A DNA stretch of 10,020 bases from Clostridia bacterium (GTDB lineage: Bacteria > Bacillota > Clostridia > Oscillospirales > CAG-272): positions 1 through 10,020 of the forward strand of contig JAGDCE010000071.1 of the NCBI GenBank assembly GCA_017958705.1. Direction: 5' to 3'. Positions 1 through 6,802 of this stretch are shown piece after piece. The translations under genes were made by a program, and so were the position numbers. How positions within the stretch are numbered: the first letter of the stretch is position 1; each line of letters begins with the position of its first letter. The notes beneath the pieces are model-generated. The model was given only the letters and a program-made list of their open reading frames with translations, searched no databases and had not been told where the DNA came from.

Positions 1-572
1 ACGACTATCGGATAGATCCTGGCGCCGTCGGCGTATCTGCAGATATCCTCCGCGGTCCTGATCTCCGACTCCGGCGTCGCGCCGGGCAGACCGGTCATCA
101 TCTGACCGATCAGATCGAATCCGGCGTCTTTTATAAGTTTCATCGCCGTGTACGACTGCTCCGCGGTGTGTCCGCGACGGCAGAGCGAAAGCACGCGATC
201 GTCCGTAGACTGGATGCCGAGTTCTACCGTACCGACGCCGTATTTTTTCAGTATACCGAGTATTTCTCCGTCTATATAGTCCGGCCTTGTCGAACAGCGC
301 AGGAACGATACCGCGCCGGATTCAATATATGAGTGACCGAGTTCAAGCAGTCTTATCATCAGATCCCGGTCGATGCCGGTGAACGAGCCCCCGAAAAACG
401 CGATCTCAGCGTCGTCGTCCGGCAGAAGCGTGGCGACCGCTTCGTCGATCGTCGCCTTGACGTCTTCTTCCCTGAACGTCGTATGCTCGGTTATCTTTCT
501 CTGGTTGCAGAAAACGCAGTCGTTCGGGCAGCCGAGGTGCGGGATGAAAACGGGTATGTTTTTATGTCTCAT
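1..572 (-). CDS. Elp3-like radical SAM protein, N-terminal part (runs off the left edge)
   Basis: This open frame starts at ATG 572 and stays open to the window edge, giving about 190 residues. The N-terminus carries the radical SAM cluster motif Cx3Cx2C as CPNDCVFC, with C15, C19 and C22 expected to bind the [4Fe-4S] cluster that cleaves S-adenosylmethionine. The glycine motif FFGGSFTGI follows at about residues 59-67, and ELGIQST near residue 115 also fits the fold. This pattern matches bacterial proteins annotated as Elp3/COG1243-like, some of which act on tRNA wobble uridines. Whether an acetyltransferase or other C-terminal domain follows cannot be seen, so the substrate is unknown. The start overlaps the rnc stop by 11 nt, and a GGTGAG sequence lies just upstream inside rnc, which suggests translational coupling. 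The radical SAM assignment is firm; the subfamily is tentative. Confidence 0.85.
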   Translation of the reverse strand, partial: MRHKNIPVFIPHLGCPNDCVFCNQRKITEHTTFREEDVKATIDEAVATLLPDDDAEIAFFGGSFTGIDRDLMIRLLELGHSYIESGAVSFLRCSTRPDYIDGEILGILKKYGVGTVELGIQSTDDRVLSLCRRGHTAEQSYTAMKLIKDAGFDLIGQMMTGLPGATPESEIRTAEDICRYADGARIYPIV

Positions 573-1263
573 CGGCGATCTCACCGAACAGGACGAGCGC
601 GTCGTGCGCCGCCGCCTGTTCCGCCGCGCGCTTGCTCTTTCCGCTGCCGCGGCCGACGACGTTGTTCTGATACTTGACGCACATGTAAAACGTCTTGTTG
701 TGGCTCGGGCCGTCCTCGCTTTCGAGCACGTATTCGACGCTTTCGCCCGGCTCGTTCTGTATGAACTGCTGAAGCAGCGATTTGTAGTCTTTGCTCTGGA
801 CACAGACCGTTTTGATCTGCGGTATCAGCAGCGGATAAAGGAACGCTTCCGCCGCGTCACGCCCGCCGTCGAGATATATCGCCGCGAGCAGCGCCTCGAA
901 CGCGTCCGCGATTATGGACGGATTCTCGCGCCCGCCGTTCTGCTCCTCGCCTTTGCCGAGGTAAAGCGCCTCGCCGAGTCCGATCCGTCTGCCGAGCACA
1001 GCGAGCGATTCCTCGCATACCGCCGCCGCGCGCATCTTCGTCAACGTGCCCTCCGGCAGATTTTTATATGCGGAAAACAGGTATTCGCTGCACAGAAATT
1101 CAAGTATCGCGTCTCCGAAGAATTCAAGCCTTTCGTTGAATTTCAGCTTTTCTCCGCCCCTGTTGTGCTCGTTGGCGTACGACGAATGCGTCAGCGCTTC
1201 GTCGAGCAGCGACGGGTTTCTGAAATCGTATCCTATTGTTTCACAAAAATCTTTGTTCGTCAT
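562..1263 (-). CDS. rnc: Ribonuclease III
   Basis: RNase III cleaves double-stranded RNA in rRNA precursors, structured mRNAs and antisense duplexes in the cytoplasm, acting as a Mg2+-dependent homodimer. The 233-residue product has the family's usual length. The N-terminal nuclease domain contains the signature NERLEFFGDAILE. E44, E47 and D51 lie in that motif, and D120 and E123 lie in the second acidic motif IADAFEALL. These correspond to E. coli E38, E41, D45, D114 and E117, so the active site is complete. A double-stranded RNA binding domain follows at about residues 162-228, with the typical GSGKSKRAAEQAAA helix. The start was chosen at ATG 1263, the only start giving the full domain. 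Its ribosome binding site is weak (GGA about 8 nt upstream). The gene is followed by an overlapping radical SAM gene and preceded by about 415 bp of structured repeats. Confidence 0.97.
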   Translation of the reverse strand: MTNKDFCETIGYDFRNPSLLDEALTHSSYANEHNRGGEKLKFNERLEFFGDAILEFLCSEYLFSAYKNLPEGTLTKMRAAAVCEESLAVLGRRIGLGEALYLGKGEEQNGGRENPSIIADAFEALLAAIYLDGGRDAAEAFLYPLLIPQIKTVCVQSKDYKSLLQQFIQNEPGESVEYVLESEDGPSHNKTFYMCVKYQNNVVGRGSGKSKRAAEQAAAHDALVLFGEIADET

Positions 1264-1289
1264 TTCAAATTCCGATAAATATAATTTGT

Positions 1290-1329
1290 GTCCCTGCGGG
1301 ACGTTCAGTGCGCTTCGTCCCTCGGCGCA
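1290..1329. repeat. Two small hairpins between rnc and the large repeat element
   Basis: The sequence GTCCC-TGC-GGGAC at 1290-1302 forms a perfect five-pair hairpin. A second inverted repeat, TGCGC (1309-1313) with GCGCA (1325-1329), lies beside it. On the minus strand these fall about 30-70 nt upstream of the rnc start, so they would be in the rnc leader. Their style (GC stem, three-base loop) matches the hairpin array at 1535-1637, and I treat them as the outer part of the same composite repeat region. There is no T-run, so they are not canonical terminators. Confidence 0.6.
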
Positions 1330-1332
1330 TCA

Positions 1333-1506
1333 GGGGGTTCCCCTCACCCCTTAACCACCCCCTTACCCCCGCCATCCCCCCAATGTTGATTGGGGCATTT
1401 GCAAACGGGTCGTCGTGGGCGCCGACCCCTGCAGGCCGGCCGCGTGCCCCATCAGAGATGGGAGGGGAACAGGGGGTTTGGGGGTTATTGAGGGGTGGGA
1501 ACCCCC
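1333..1506 (-). repeat. Structured GC-rich inverted-repeat element, copy 1
   Basis: The ends are perfect 10-base inverted repeats (1333-1342 with 1497-1506). Inside them lie long imperfect complementary arms, C-rich at 1345-1381 and G-rich at 1460-1497. The central part holds a hairpin with CCCCAAT/ATTGGGG stem (1378-1395), a conserved 40-nt core (1405-1444) and a hairpin with CCCATC/GATGGG stem (1448-1462). The whole can fold as a closing stem around a branched centre. A second copy in opposite orientation starts at 9843. I call the strand minus because that orientation matches the plus-strand reading of the right copy. The element lies in rnc's sense-strand leader. It encodes no transposase and no credible protein. 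I cannot assign a named family, though GC-rich intergenic repeats of this general style occur in gut Clostridia. Confidence 0.85.
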
Positions 1507-1533
1507 AAGATTGTCGCGTTAGCGACTCCTTAA
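1492..1533. repeat. Direct repeat unit A (bounds the hairpin array)
   Basis: This unit is nearly identical to unit B at 1640-1683. Both run GGGGTGGGAA, then a C-rich stretch, CAAGATTGTCGCG, AGCGACTCCTT and AA. Each contains a hairpin: GTCGC-GTTA-GCGAC here (1513-1526). The start of the unit overlaps the right terminal repeat of the large element, so the two repeat systems are joined without a gap. Confidence 0.8.
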
Positions 1534-1534
1534 C

Positions 1535-1637
1535 TCGCCGCAGGCGAATTTCACTTGCCCGCAGGGCAAATTTCACTTGACGTATGTCAAATTTCACGTT
1601 CCGCCTACGGGCGGAACATTTCCCTCCGCGTAAGCGG
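1535..1637 (-). repeat. Array of unlike hairpins separated by a constant heptamer
   Basis: Five hairpins follow one another: TCGCC-gca-GGCGA (1535-1547), TTGCCC-gca-GGGCAA (1555-1569), TTGAC-gtat-GTCAA (1577-1590), GTTCCGCC-tacg-GGCGGAAC (1598-1617) and CCGC-gtaa-GCGG (1626-1637). The first three are each followed by exactly ATTTCAC and the fourth by ATTTCCC. On the minus strand, which is the rnc sense strand, the spacer reads GTGAAAT. The stems differ in sequence and the spacer does not, the reverse of a plain tandem duplication. Function is unknown. Confidence 0.85.
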
Positions 1638-1639
1638 CC

Positions 1640-1683
1640 GGGGTGGGAAACCCACAAGATTGTCGCGCAGCGACTCCTTTAAA
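1640..1683. repeat. Direct repeat unit B, reaching into the trmFO stop codon
   Basis: This is the second copy of the unit at 1492-1533. It contains the hairpins GTGGG-aaa-CCCAC (1643-1655) and GTCGC-gca-GCGAC (1662-1674). Its last bases, CTCCTTTAAA, include the trmFO stop codon (TAA on the minus strand at 1679-1681), so the repeat region begins exactly where the coding sequence ends. Neither hairpin is followed by a T-run on the minus strand, so no canonical intrinsic terminator closes the dap-trmFO operon here. Confidence 0.8.
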
Positions 1684-2995
1684 TCCGTTGCGACTCTATT
1701 ATCGCTTTGATATCTTTCAGCGCTCTTTCGGCGTAGTATTCATACCTCTTCCGCTTTCCGCCGCGTACCTTTTCGGTGATCGGCGCGATTATGCCGAAAT
1801 TCGCGTTCATCGGCTGGAAGTCCTTCGTCTCGGCGCCGGAAACGTATTTCGCCATTGCGCCGAGCTCGGTCGTATCCGGGAATATAAGCGGCTCTTTGCC
1901 TGACGCGCGCCTGGCGGCGTTGACGCCGGCGACGAATCCGGAACCGGTCGACTCGATATACCCTTCGACGCCGGTCATCTGCCCCGCGAAGTAAAGTCCG
2001 GGGCGCGACAGGACGCCGTAATCCGCTCCCAGAAATCCGGGAGAGTTAATATACGTATTCCTGTGCATCACGCCGTATCTTAAAAATTCGGCGTTTTGCA
2101 GGCCGGGGATCATCCCGAACACGCGGCGCTGTTCCGGGAAAGTCAGATTCGTCTGAAAGCCGACGATATTGAACATCGTCTTTTCCCTGTTCTCCGCTCT
2201 CAGCTGGACCGCCGCGTAAGGCTCGGCGCCGGTGCGCGGGTCGGTGAGCCCGACCGGCTTCAGCGGTCCGTAGCGCAGCGTATCGAATCCGCGAGACGCC
2301 ATGACCTCCACGGGCATACAGCCCTCGAACACCTTCGGATCCTTTTCGAATCCGTGAAGCGGCGCCCTTTCCGCCGATATCAAGGCTTCGTAAAACGCTT
2401 TATACGTTTCCTCATCCATCGGGCAGTTTATATACGCCGCCTCGCCTTTGTCGTATCTCGACTGGTAAAAGCAGACGCTCATATCTATGCTGTCCGCGGA
2501 CACGATCGGCGCCGCGGCGTCGAAAAAGTGGAGCTGTCTGTCGCCGGTCAGTTTCGCTATTTCAGCGGACAACGCGTCTGACGTGAGCGGGCCGGTGGCG
2601 ATCACGGTGATCCCGTCCGGGATCCGGCTCACCTCACCCTCGATTATCTCTATTCCCCCGTCGTTTCTGATCTTATCCGTGATATACGACGAGAACAGTT
2701 CCCTGTCGACCGCGAGCGCGCCGCCGGCTTCAACGCGGCTTACATCGGCCGCCTCCATTATAAGCGAGCCGCAGACGCGCAGTTCTTCTTTGAGCAGGCC
2801 TATCGCGTTAGTTATCTGCGCGGCGCGCAGCGAATTCGAACAGACGAGCTCGGCGAAATTCGGCGATCTGTGAGCGGGCGTATACTTTATCGGCTTCATC
2901 TCGTACAGTCTTACGCCGACGCCGCGGCGGGATATCTGATAAGCCGCCTCGCATCCGGCGAGGCCGGCGCCGACGACGTTTACGGTCTCGCTCAT
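1679..2995 (-). CDS. trmFO: Folate/FAD-dependent tRNA (uracil-5-)-methyltransferase TrmFO
   Basis: TrmFO methylates U54 in the T-loop of tRNA to ribothymidine, using methylenetetrahydrofolate as carbon donor and FADH2 as reductant. It is the Gram-positive alternative to the SAM-dependent TrmA. The 438-residue product has normal length. It opens with the FAD-binding dinucleotide fold VVGAGLAGCEAA (residues 7-18). Next is the family motif PNFAELVCSNSLR, placing C52 where B. subtilis has catalytic C53. The second catalytic cysteine is C226 in FEGCMPVEVMASRG. A C-terminal FAD segment (YFAGQMTGVEGYIESTGSG) is present near residues 335-355. The start ATG overlaps the dapL stop as ATGA, with AAGGA about 10 nt upstream, so it is translationally coupled as the last gene of the dap operon. 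Its stop lies against a repeat unit. Confidence 0.97.
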   Translation of the reverse strand: MSETVNVVGAGLAGCEAAYQISRRGVGVRLYEMKPIKYTPAHRSPNFAELVCSNSLRAAQITNAIGLLKEELRVCGSLIMEAADVSRVEAGGALAVDRELFSSYITDKIRNDGGIEIIEGEVSRIPDGITVIATGPLTSDALSAEIAKLTGDRQLHFFDAAAPIVSADSIDMSVCFYQSRYDKGEAAYINCPMDEETYKAFYEALISAERAPLHGFEKDPKVFEGCMPVEVMASRGFDTLRYGPLKPVGLTDPRTGAEPYAAVQLRAENREKTMFNIVGFQTNLTFPEQRRVFGMIPGLQNAEFLRYGVMHRNTYINSPGFLGADYGVLSRPGLYFAGQMTGVEGYIESTGSGFVAGVNAARRASGKEPLIFPDTTELGAMAKYVSGAETKDFQPMNANFGIIAPITEKVRGGKRKRYEYYAERALKDIKAIIESQRI

Positions 2996-4173
2996 CCGAA
3001 GTATTTCCTTATTCTGTCAGCCGCTTCCGCGGTCTTTTCATGCGTATTGAACGACGTTAAGCGGAAATATCCCTTTCCGCAGGCTCCGAAACCCTCTCCC
3101 GGCGTGCCGACGACGCGGCATTTATCGAGCAGAAGATCAAAGAACTCCCACGATCCGAGCCCGTCCGGGCATCTCATCCAGATATACGGCGAGTTGACGC
3201 CGCCGGTGTAGTAAATCCCGAGCGCGTCAAGGCAGCCGCCGATCATCCGCGCATTCTTTCTGTAATACTCGATATTTTCCGCCGTCTGTATCATACCCTC
3301 GGCCGAGAACGCCGCTTCCGCGCCGCGCTGGATCACGTACGGCGTGCCGTTGTATCTCGTTGACTGTCGGCGCAGCCACATGTCGGCGAGTTTTTTACCG
3401 TTCACGACAAGCTCGTCGGGCAGCACGCACCATCCGCATCTTTCGCCGGTGAATCCCGCGTTCTTTGAAAAACTGCAGAACTCTATGCAGCAGTATCTGC
3501 TGTCTTCGATCTCGTATATCGAGCGGGCGAGCGAAGGATCGGTGACGAACGCCTCGTACGCCGCGTCGTACAGTATCAGCGCGCCGTGCGAGTTCGCGTA
3601 TCCTACCCATTCTTTAAGCGCTTCTCTCGTATACGCCGCGCCCGTCGGGTTGTTGGGCGAACAGATGTATATCAGATCGGCGTCGACGGCTTCGTCCGGC
3701 ATCGGCAGAAATCCGTTCTCACGGTTTGCCTGAGCGTAGATGACCTTTCTGCCGCACATCACGTTCGTATCGACGTAAACGGGATACACGGGATCCGGTA
3801 CGAGCACGGTATTGTCGCGATCGAACAGATCGAGTATGTTTCCTATATCGCTTTTTGCGCCGTCCGAAACGTAGATCTCGTGCGCGGCGACTTTCGTACC
3901 GCGGCGCGCGTAATAGCCCGAGATCGCCTCTCGCAGGAAGTCGAAGCCTTCGTACGGGCCGTAGCCGCGAAAGCCTTCGACGGTAAGCTGTTCGTCGCAC
4001 GCCGCTTTCATCGCCTGCACGCACGCGGCGGGCAGCGGGCGCGTAACGTCGCCGATCCCGAGTTTTATTATATCGGCGTCGGGATGCTTTTCTTTATATT
4101 CTCCGGTCCTGACAGCCACCGTATGGAACAGATAGCTGTCTTTCAGATCGTCGTAACAGCCGTTGAGTTTCAT
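2992..4173 (-). CDS. dapL: LL-diaminopimelate aminotransferase
   Basis: DapL is a pyridoxal-phosphate enzyme that converts tetrahydrodipicolinate directly to LL-diaminopimelate with glutamate as amino donor, replacing the DapD-DapC-DapE steps. From ATG 4173 the product is 393 residues, the usual size. It shows the N-terminal DapL features GIGDVTRPLP (39-48) and GFRGYGPYEG (67-76). SPNNPTG lies at 172-178, the cofactor-binding YDAAYEAF near 202-209, and the Schiff-base lysine K237 is in SFSKNAGFTGER. An upstream ATG at 4218 would add 15 residues inside dapF. I prefer 4173 because GGAGAA sits about 5 nt upstream of it, it lies 1 nt after the dapF stop, and the family starts with this MKLN-type segment. 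The other three enzymes of the route are in the same operon, which supports the specific assignment over a generic aminotransferase. Confidence 0.95.
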   Translation of the reverse strand: MKLNGCYDDLKDSYLFHTVAVRTGEYKEKHPDADIIKLGIGDVTRPLPAACVQAMKAACDEQLTVEGFRGYGPYEGFDFLREAISGYYARRGTKVAAHEIYVSDGAKSDIGNILDLFDRDNTVLVPDPVYPVYVDTNVMCGRKVIYAQANRENGFLPMPDEAVDADLIYICSPNNPTGAAYTREALKEWVGYANSHGALILYDAAYEAFVTDPSLARSIYEIEDSRYCCIEFCSFSKNAGFTGERCGWCVLPDELVVNGKKLADMWLRRQSTRYNGTPYVIQRGAEAAFSAEGMIQTAENIEYYRKNARMIGGCLDALGIYYTGGVNSPYIWMRCPDGLGSWEFFDLLLDKCRVVGTPGEGFGACGKGYFRLTSFNTHEKTAEAADRIRKYFG

Positions 4174-4174
4174 A

Positions 4175-5011
4175 TCATTCTCCGTAATAAATACCGTCAG
4201 CGACGGCGACCGCCTCACCGGTCATAAAGACCGTGTCCTTTGTATATTCGATCGTGAGCACGCCGCCGCGCATTACCACGGCGACCGGTTCTCCCTCGTC
4301 GAAGTATCCGAGCCTGACAGCGGCGGACACCGCGGCGCAGGCGCCGGTGCCGCAGGCGAACGTCTCGCCCGAGCCGCGCTCCCATACGCGCATCAGCAGT
4401 TCTCTTTCACCGGTCACTTTCACGAATTCCGTATTGACTCCCTGCGGGAACAGCGGATCGTGCTCGAACAGCGGGCCGGTCTTTTCAAGATCCAGTGCGT
4501 AGGGATCCTCGCAGAACACGACGCAGTGCGGGCTTCCCATCGAAACGAGGCTTACCTCATATTCGCCTCCGGCGACGCGCACGGTCCGCCCGATGCATTC
4601 GCCGTCGTATACCGCGGGTATCTTCGCGCATTCGAAGCCCGCCGCGCCCATATCGACCGTGGCGCCCGACGCCCTGCCGTTTTCCGCCTTCATTTTAAGA
4701 TACTTTATGCCTGACAGAGTCTCGATGCTTATTTCGTCTTTTCCGCACACGCGGTCGTACATGTATTTTCCGACGCAGCGGATCGCGTTGCCGCACATCC
4801 TTCCCTCGCTGCCGTCGGCGTTGAACATACGCATGAACGCGTCGGCTTTATCCGACGGGCAGATCAGCACGAGACCGTCGCCGCCGACGCCCTTGCGTCT
4901 GTCCGAGATCTTAATTGAAAGACCGTTCGGGTCCGCGGGGATATTCCCGTCGAGGCAGTCGACGTAAACGTAATCGTTGCCGCAGCCGTGCATTTTTGTG
5001 AATTTTATCAT
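4175..5011 (-). CDS. dapF: Diaminopimelate epimerase
   Basis: DapF interconverts LL- and meso-diaminopimelate without a cofactor, using a pair of cysteines as acid and base. The 278-residue product matches the family length. It begins with the conserved KMHGCGNDYVYVD (6-18). It carries the first catalytic cysteine C73 in RMCGNAIRCVG and the second, C220, in ETFACGTGACA, so both halves of the pseudo-symmetric fold are intact. The start is ATG 5011, which follows the dapB stop directly (TAAATG) and has a strong AAAGGAG site just before it. It lies between dapB and dapL and acts on the product of DapL, giving the final intermediate for peptidoglycan cross-linking and for lysine decarboxylase (LysA, not in this window). 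Confidence 0.97.
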   Translation of the reverse strand: MIKFTKMHGCGNDYVYVDCLDGNIPADPNGLSIKISDRRKGVGGDGLVLICPSDKADAFMRMFNADGSEGRMCGNAIRCVGKYMYDRVCGKDEISIETLSGIKYLKMKAENGRASGATVDMGAAGFECAKIPAVYDGECIGRTVRVAGGEYEVSLVSMGSPHCVVFCEDPYALDLEKTGPLFEHDPLFPQGVNTEFVKVTGERELLMRVWERGSGETFACGTGACAAVSAAVRLGYFDEGEPVAVVMRGGVLTIEYTKDTVFMTGEAVAVADGIYYGE

Positions 5012-5761
5012 TTATTCTCCTTTTTGTACGCTCTGTGACAGAAGGTCCTTCATGTCGTAGTAACCCGCGGGTTTTCCGATCATGAACGAAGCCGCGCGGA
5101 GCGCCCCCTGCGCGAACAGTTCTCTGCCCTCGGCGACGTGCTTAATGCTGAGCCTTTCGCCGTTGCCGAAGAATATCACCTCGTGCTCGCCCGTGTCGGT
5201 GCCGCCTCTGACGCTGTGTATGCCGATCTCGTTGTCCGGGCGCTTCTGCGAGCGCTGCGTGCGGTCGGATACGTACGTCAGCTCGCCCGCCGCCTCCTCG
5301 ATCGACGACGCGATCATCAGCGCGGTTCCGGACGGCGCGTCGAGTTTGTTTCTGTGGTGCGTCTCTATTATCTCTATGTCGAACCCGCCGAGCATCGACG
5401 CCGCTTCCGCGGCGAGACGGCAGAGCACGTTCACGGCGACGCTCATGTTGCCCGATTTGAACACGGCGACGTTTTTCGCCGCCTCGCGGATCTGCCGCAG
5501 CTCCTCGTCCGTATGGCCGGTCGTGGCGATGACGGCGGGGATGTTATTTTTCTCCGCGTATTCAAGCACGTTTTTCGTATAGTCGTGCGAGGAAAAATCG
5601 ACTATGACGTCGCATTTTTCAAGCACGAAAGAAATATCGTTGTACACTCCGTCGGATATGGCTGAATCAACTCTCGCCGCTATCCTGTGCTCCGCTCCGC
5701 ACGCGGCGGAAACGGCGCGTCCCATCCTTCCGTTGGCGCCAACGAGCAGTATACGTATCAT
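5012..5761 (-). CDS. dapB: 4-hydroxy-tetrahydrodipicolinate reductase
   Basis: DapB reduces and dehydrates the DapA product to tetrahydrodipicolinate using NAD(P)H, the second step of the diaminopimelate pathway. The 249-residue protein has an N-terminal Rossmann fold with VGANGRMG (7-14). The catalytic signature ETHHRNKLDAPSGTA lies near 133-147, where H135 and H136 stand for E. coli H159/H160, K139 for K163, and PSGTA contacts the substrate. ATTGH near 80-83 fits the nucleotide-binding loop. The start ATG overlaps the dapA stop as ATGA, and GGAGG lies 9 nt upstream within dapA, which indicates coupled translation. Nothing in the sequence looks damaged. The protein is slightly shorter than E. 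coli DapB (about 273 residues) but normal for Gram-positive forms. Confidence 0.97.
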   Translation of the reverse strand: MIRILLVGANGRMGRAVSAACGAEHRIAARVDSAISDGVYNDISFVLEKCDVIVDFSSHDYTKNVLEYAEKNNIPAVIATTGHTDEELRQIREAAKNVAVFKSGNMSVAVNVLCRLAAEAASMLGGFDIEIIETHHRNKLDAPSGTALMIASSIEEAAGELTYVSDRTQRSQKRPDNEIGIHSVRGGTDTGEHEVIFFGNGERLSIKHVAEGRELFAQGALRAASFMIGKPAGYYDMKDLLSQSVQKGE

Positions 5762-6654
5762 TTCAGTCTTCCTCCGTATGAGTCAAGCACTTTTTTCAGC
5801 TTTTCGTTCTCCGCTTCGGTCATCGTGCACAGCGGCAGACGCAGTTCGTCCGCGCACATGCCGAGCATCGCCATCGCGGATTTCACCGGAATAGGATTCA
5901 CGGTCATGAACAACGCGTTGATGATATCGAGATAATCGAGCTGCAGCTGTGCGCCGCGCGCAAAGTCGCCGTCAAGGCACGCCTTCGCCATCTCGTGAGT
6001 TACCGCCGGGGCGATATTCGCGAGCACTGATATTACGCCTTTGGCGCCGAGGCTCATCATCGGCACGATCTGGTCGTCGTTGCCGGAATAGATGTCTATC
6101 ACGTCGCCGACGGCGTGACAGAGCTTGACGATGAACGACAGATCGCCGCAAGCCTCTTTCGTGGCGATAATGTTCGGATGCTGGGCGAGCTCCTTATACG
6201 CGTCGATACCTATCGCACAGCCCGTGCGCGACGGCACGTTGTAAAGTATTACTGGCTTCGACACGTTATCCGCTATTTTCGAGAAATACTGAACGAGGCC
6301 TCTCTGAGACGCCTTGTTGTAGTAAGGCGTGACGTGCAGCAGCGCGTCGGCACCGACCTCGCAGGCGTGCAGAGAAAGATCTATCGCGTAGGCATAGTCG
6401 TTCGAACCCGTTCCGGCTATGACGGGAACGCGTTTGGCTGTTCTCTGAACGGTATACTTTATGACTTCCCGGTGTTCTTCGTCGGTAAGGGTGGAAGCCT
6501 CTCCCGTTGTGCCGCAGACGACGATCGCGTCGATGCCTGCCGCTATCTGTCCGTCAATGATGTCCCCGAGCGCGTCATAGTCTACTTCTCCGTTACGGAA
6601 CGGGGTGACTATCGCAGTGGCCGCGCCGGTAAAAACAGGTTCTTTTCCTTTCAT
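5758..6654 (-). CDS. dapA: 4-hydroxy-tetrahydrodipicolinate synthase
   Basis: DapA condenses pyruvate with aspartate semialdehyde, the committed step toward diaminopimelate and lysine. The 298-residue TIM-barrel protein has the family length. Visible motifs are CGTTGEASTL (47-56, with T49/T50), VTPYYNK (108-114, with Y111/Y112 for the catalytic triad), YNVPSRTG (138-145, with Y138 matching E. coli Y133) and the Schiff-base lysine K166 in IATKEACGDLS. The start at ATG 6654 has GGAG 8 nt upstream. It is the first gene of the operon and has its own promoter at 6692-6720. The predicted leader is only about 30 nt, too short for a lysine riboswitch, so lysine control at the RNA level is not apparent. 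Related aldolases (NanA, KDG aldolase) share the fold, but the dapB/F/L neighbours settle the assignment. Confidence 0.97.
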   Translation of the reverse strand: MKGKEPVFTGAATAIVTPFRNGEVDYDALGDIIDGQIAAGIDAIVVCGTTGEASTLTDEEHREVIKYTVQRTAKRVPVIAGTGSNDYAYAIDLSLHACEVGADALLHVTPYYNKASQRGLVQYFSKIADNVSKPVILYNVPSRTGCAIGIDAYKELAQHPNIIATKEACGDLSFIVKLCHAVGDVIDIYSGNDDQIVPMMSLGAKGVISVLANIAPAVTHEMAKACLDGDFARGAQLQLDYLDIINALFMTVNPIPVKSAMAMLGMCADELRLPLCTMTEAENEKLKKVLDSYGGRLK

Positions 6655-6691
6655 TTTCTATCTCCGGTTTTAAAATATTGCGATAATATGT

Positions 6692-6720
6692 ATTATATAC
6701 TTTGTTTTTTAAAAAAGCAA
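6692..6720 (-). promoter_or_regulatory. Sigma-A-type promoter of the dapA operon
   Basis: On the minus strand the -35 box TTGCTT (6720-6715) and a consensus -10 box TATAAT (6697-6692) are separated by exactly 17 bp of A/T-rich sequence. Transcription would start near 6685, about 30 nt before the dapA ATG. It is the only good promoter seen for the five-gene operon. Confidence 0.8.
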
Positions 6721-6802
6721 GTGTGACGCCGCTGAAATAATGAAAATTTTGTGGCATCGGTATTGATTTTTTTGTGCGTATCGCCGAATTTGAAAAATAT
6801 CC

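Noticed and set aside
373..1278. 301-residue open frame on the plus strand
   Set aside because: It lies opposite rnc and the radical SAM gene, both of which have clear catalytic motifs. It is a GC-rich antisense shadow.
1264..1310. Dedicated rnc promoter
   Set aside because: An A/T-rich TTATAT/TATATT exists about 20 nt upstream of the ATG on the minus strand, but no acceptable -35 box lies at 16-18 bp, and a start there would leave almost no leader for ribosome binding.
1535..1624. CRISPR-like array
   Set aside because: The constant part is only 7 nt and the variable parts are self-complementary hairpins of 13-20 nt. No cas genes are present. It does not fit a CRISPR array.
1265..1657. 130-residue open frame on the minus strand between trmFO and rnc
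   Set aside because: It is a translation of the repeats: the peptide simply reads through the hairpin array and the C- and G-rich arms. It has no domain, no ribosome binding site and a low-complexity Arg/Pro/Gly composition.
1640..1680. Intrinsic terminator after trmFO
   Set aside because: Hairpins are present (1643-1655 and 1662-1674), but on the minus strand neither is followed by a T-run.
6655..6691. Lysine riboswitch in front of dapA
   Set aside because: The promoter leaves a leader of only about 30 nt, far too short for an L-box, and no L-box core is seen.
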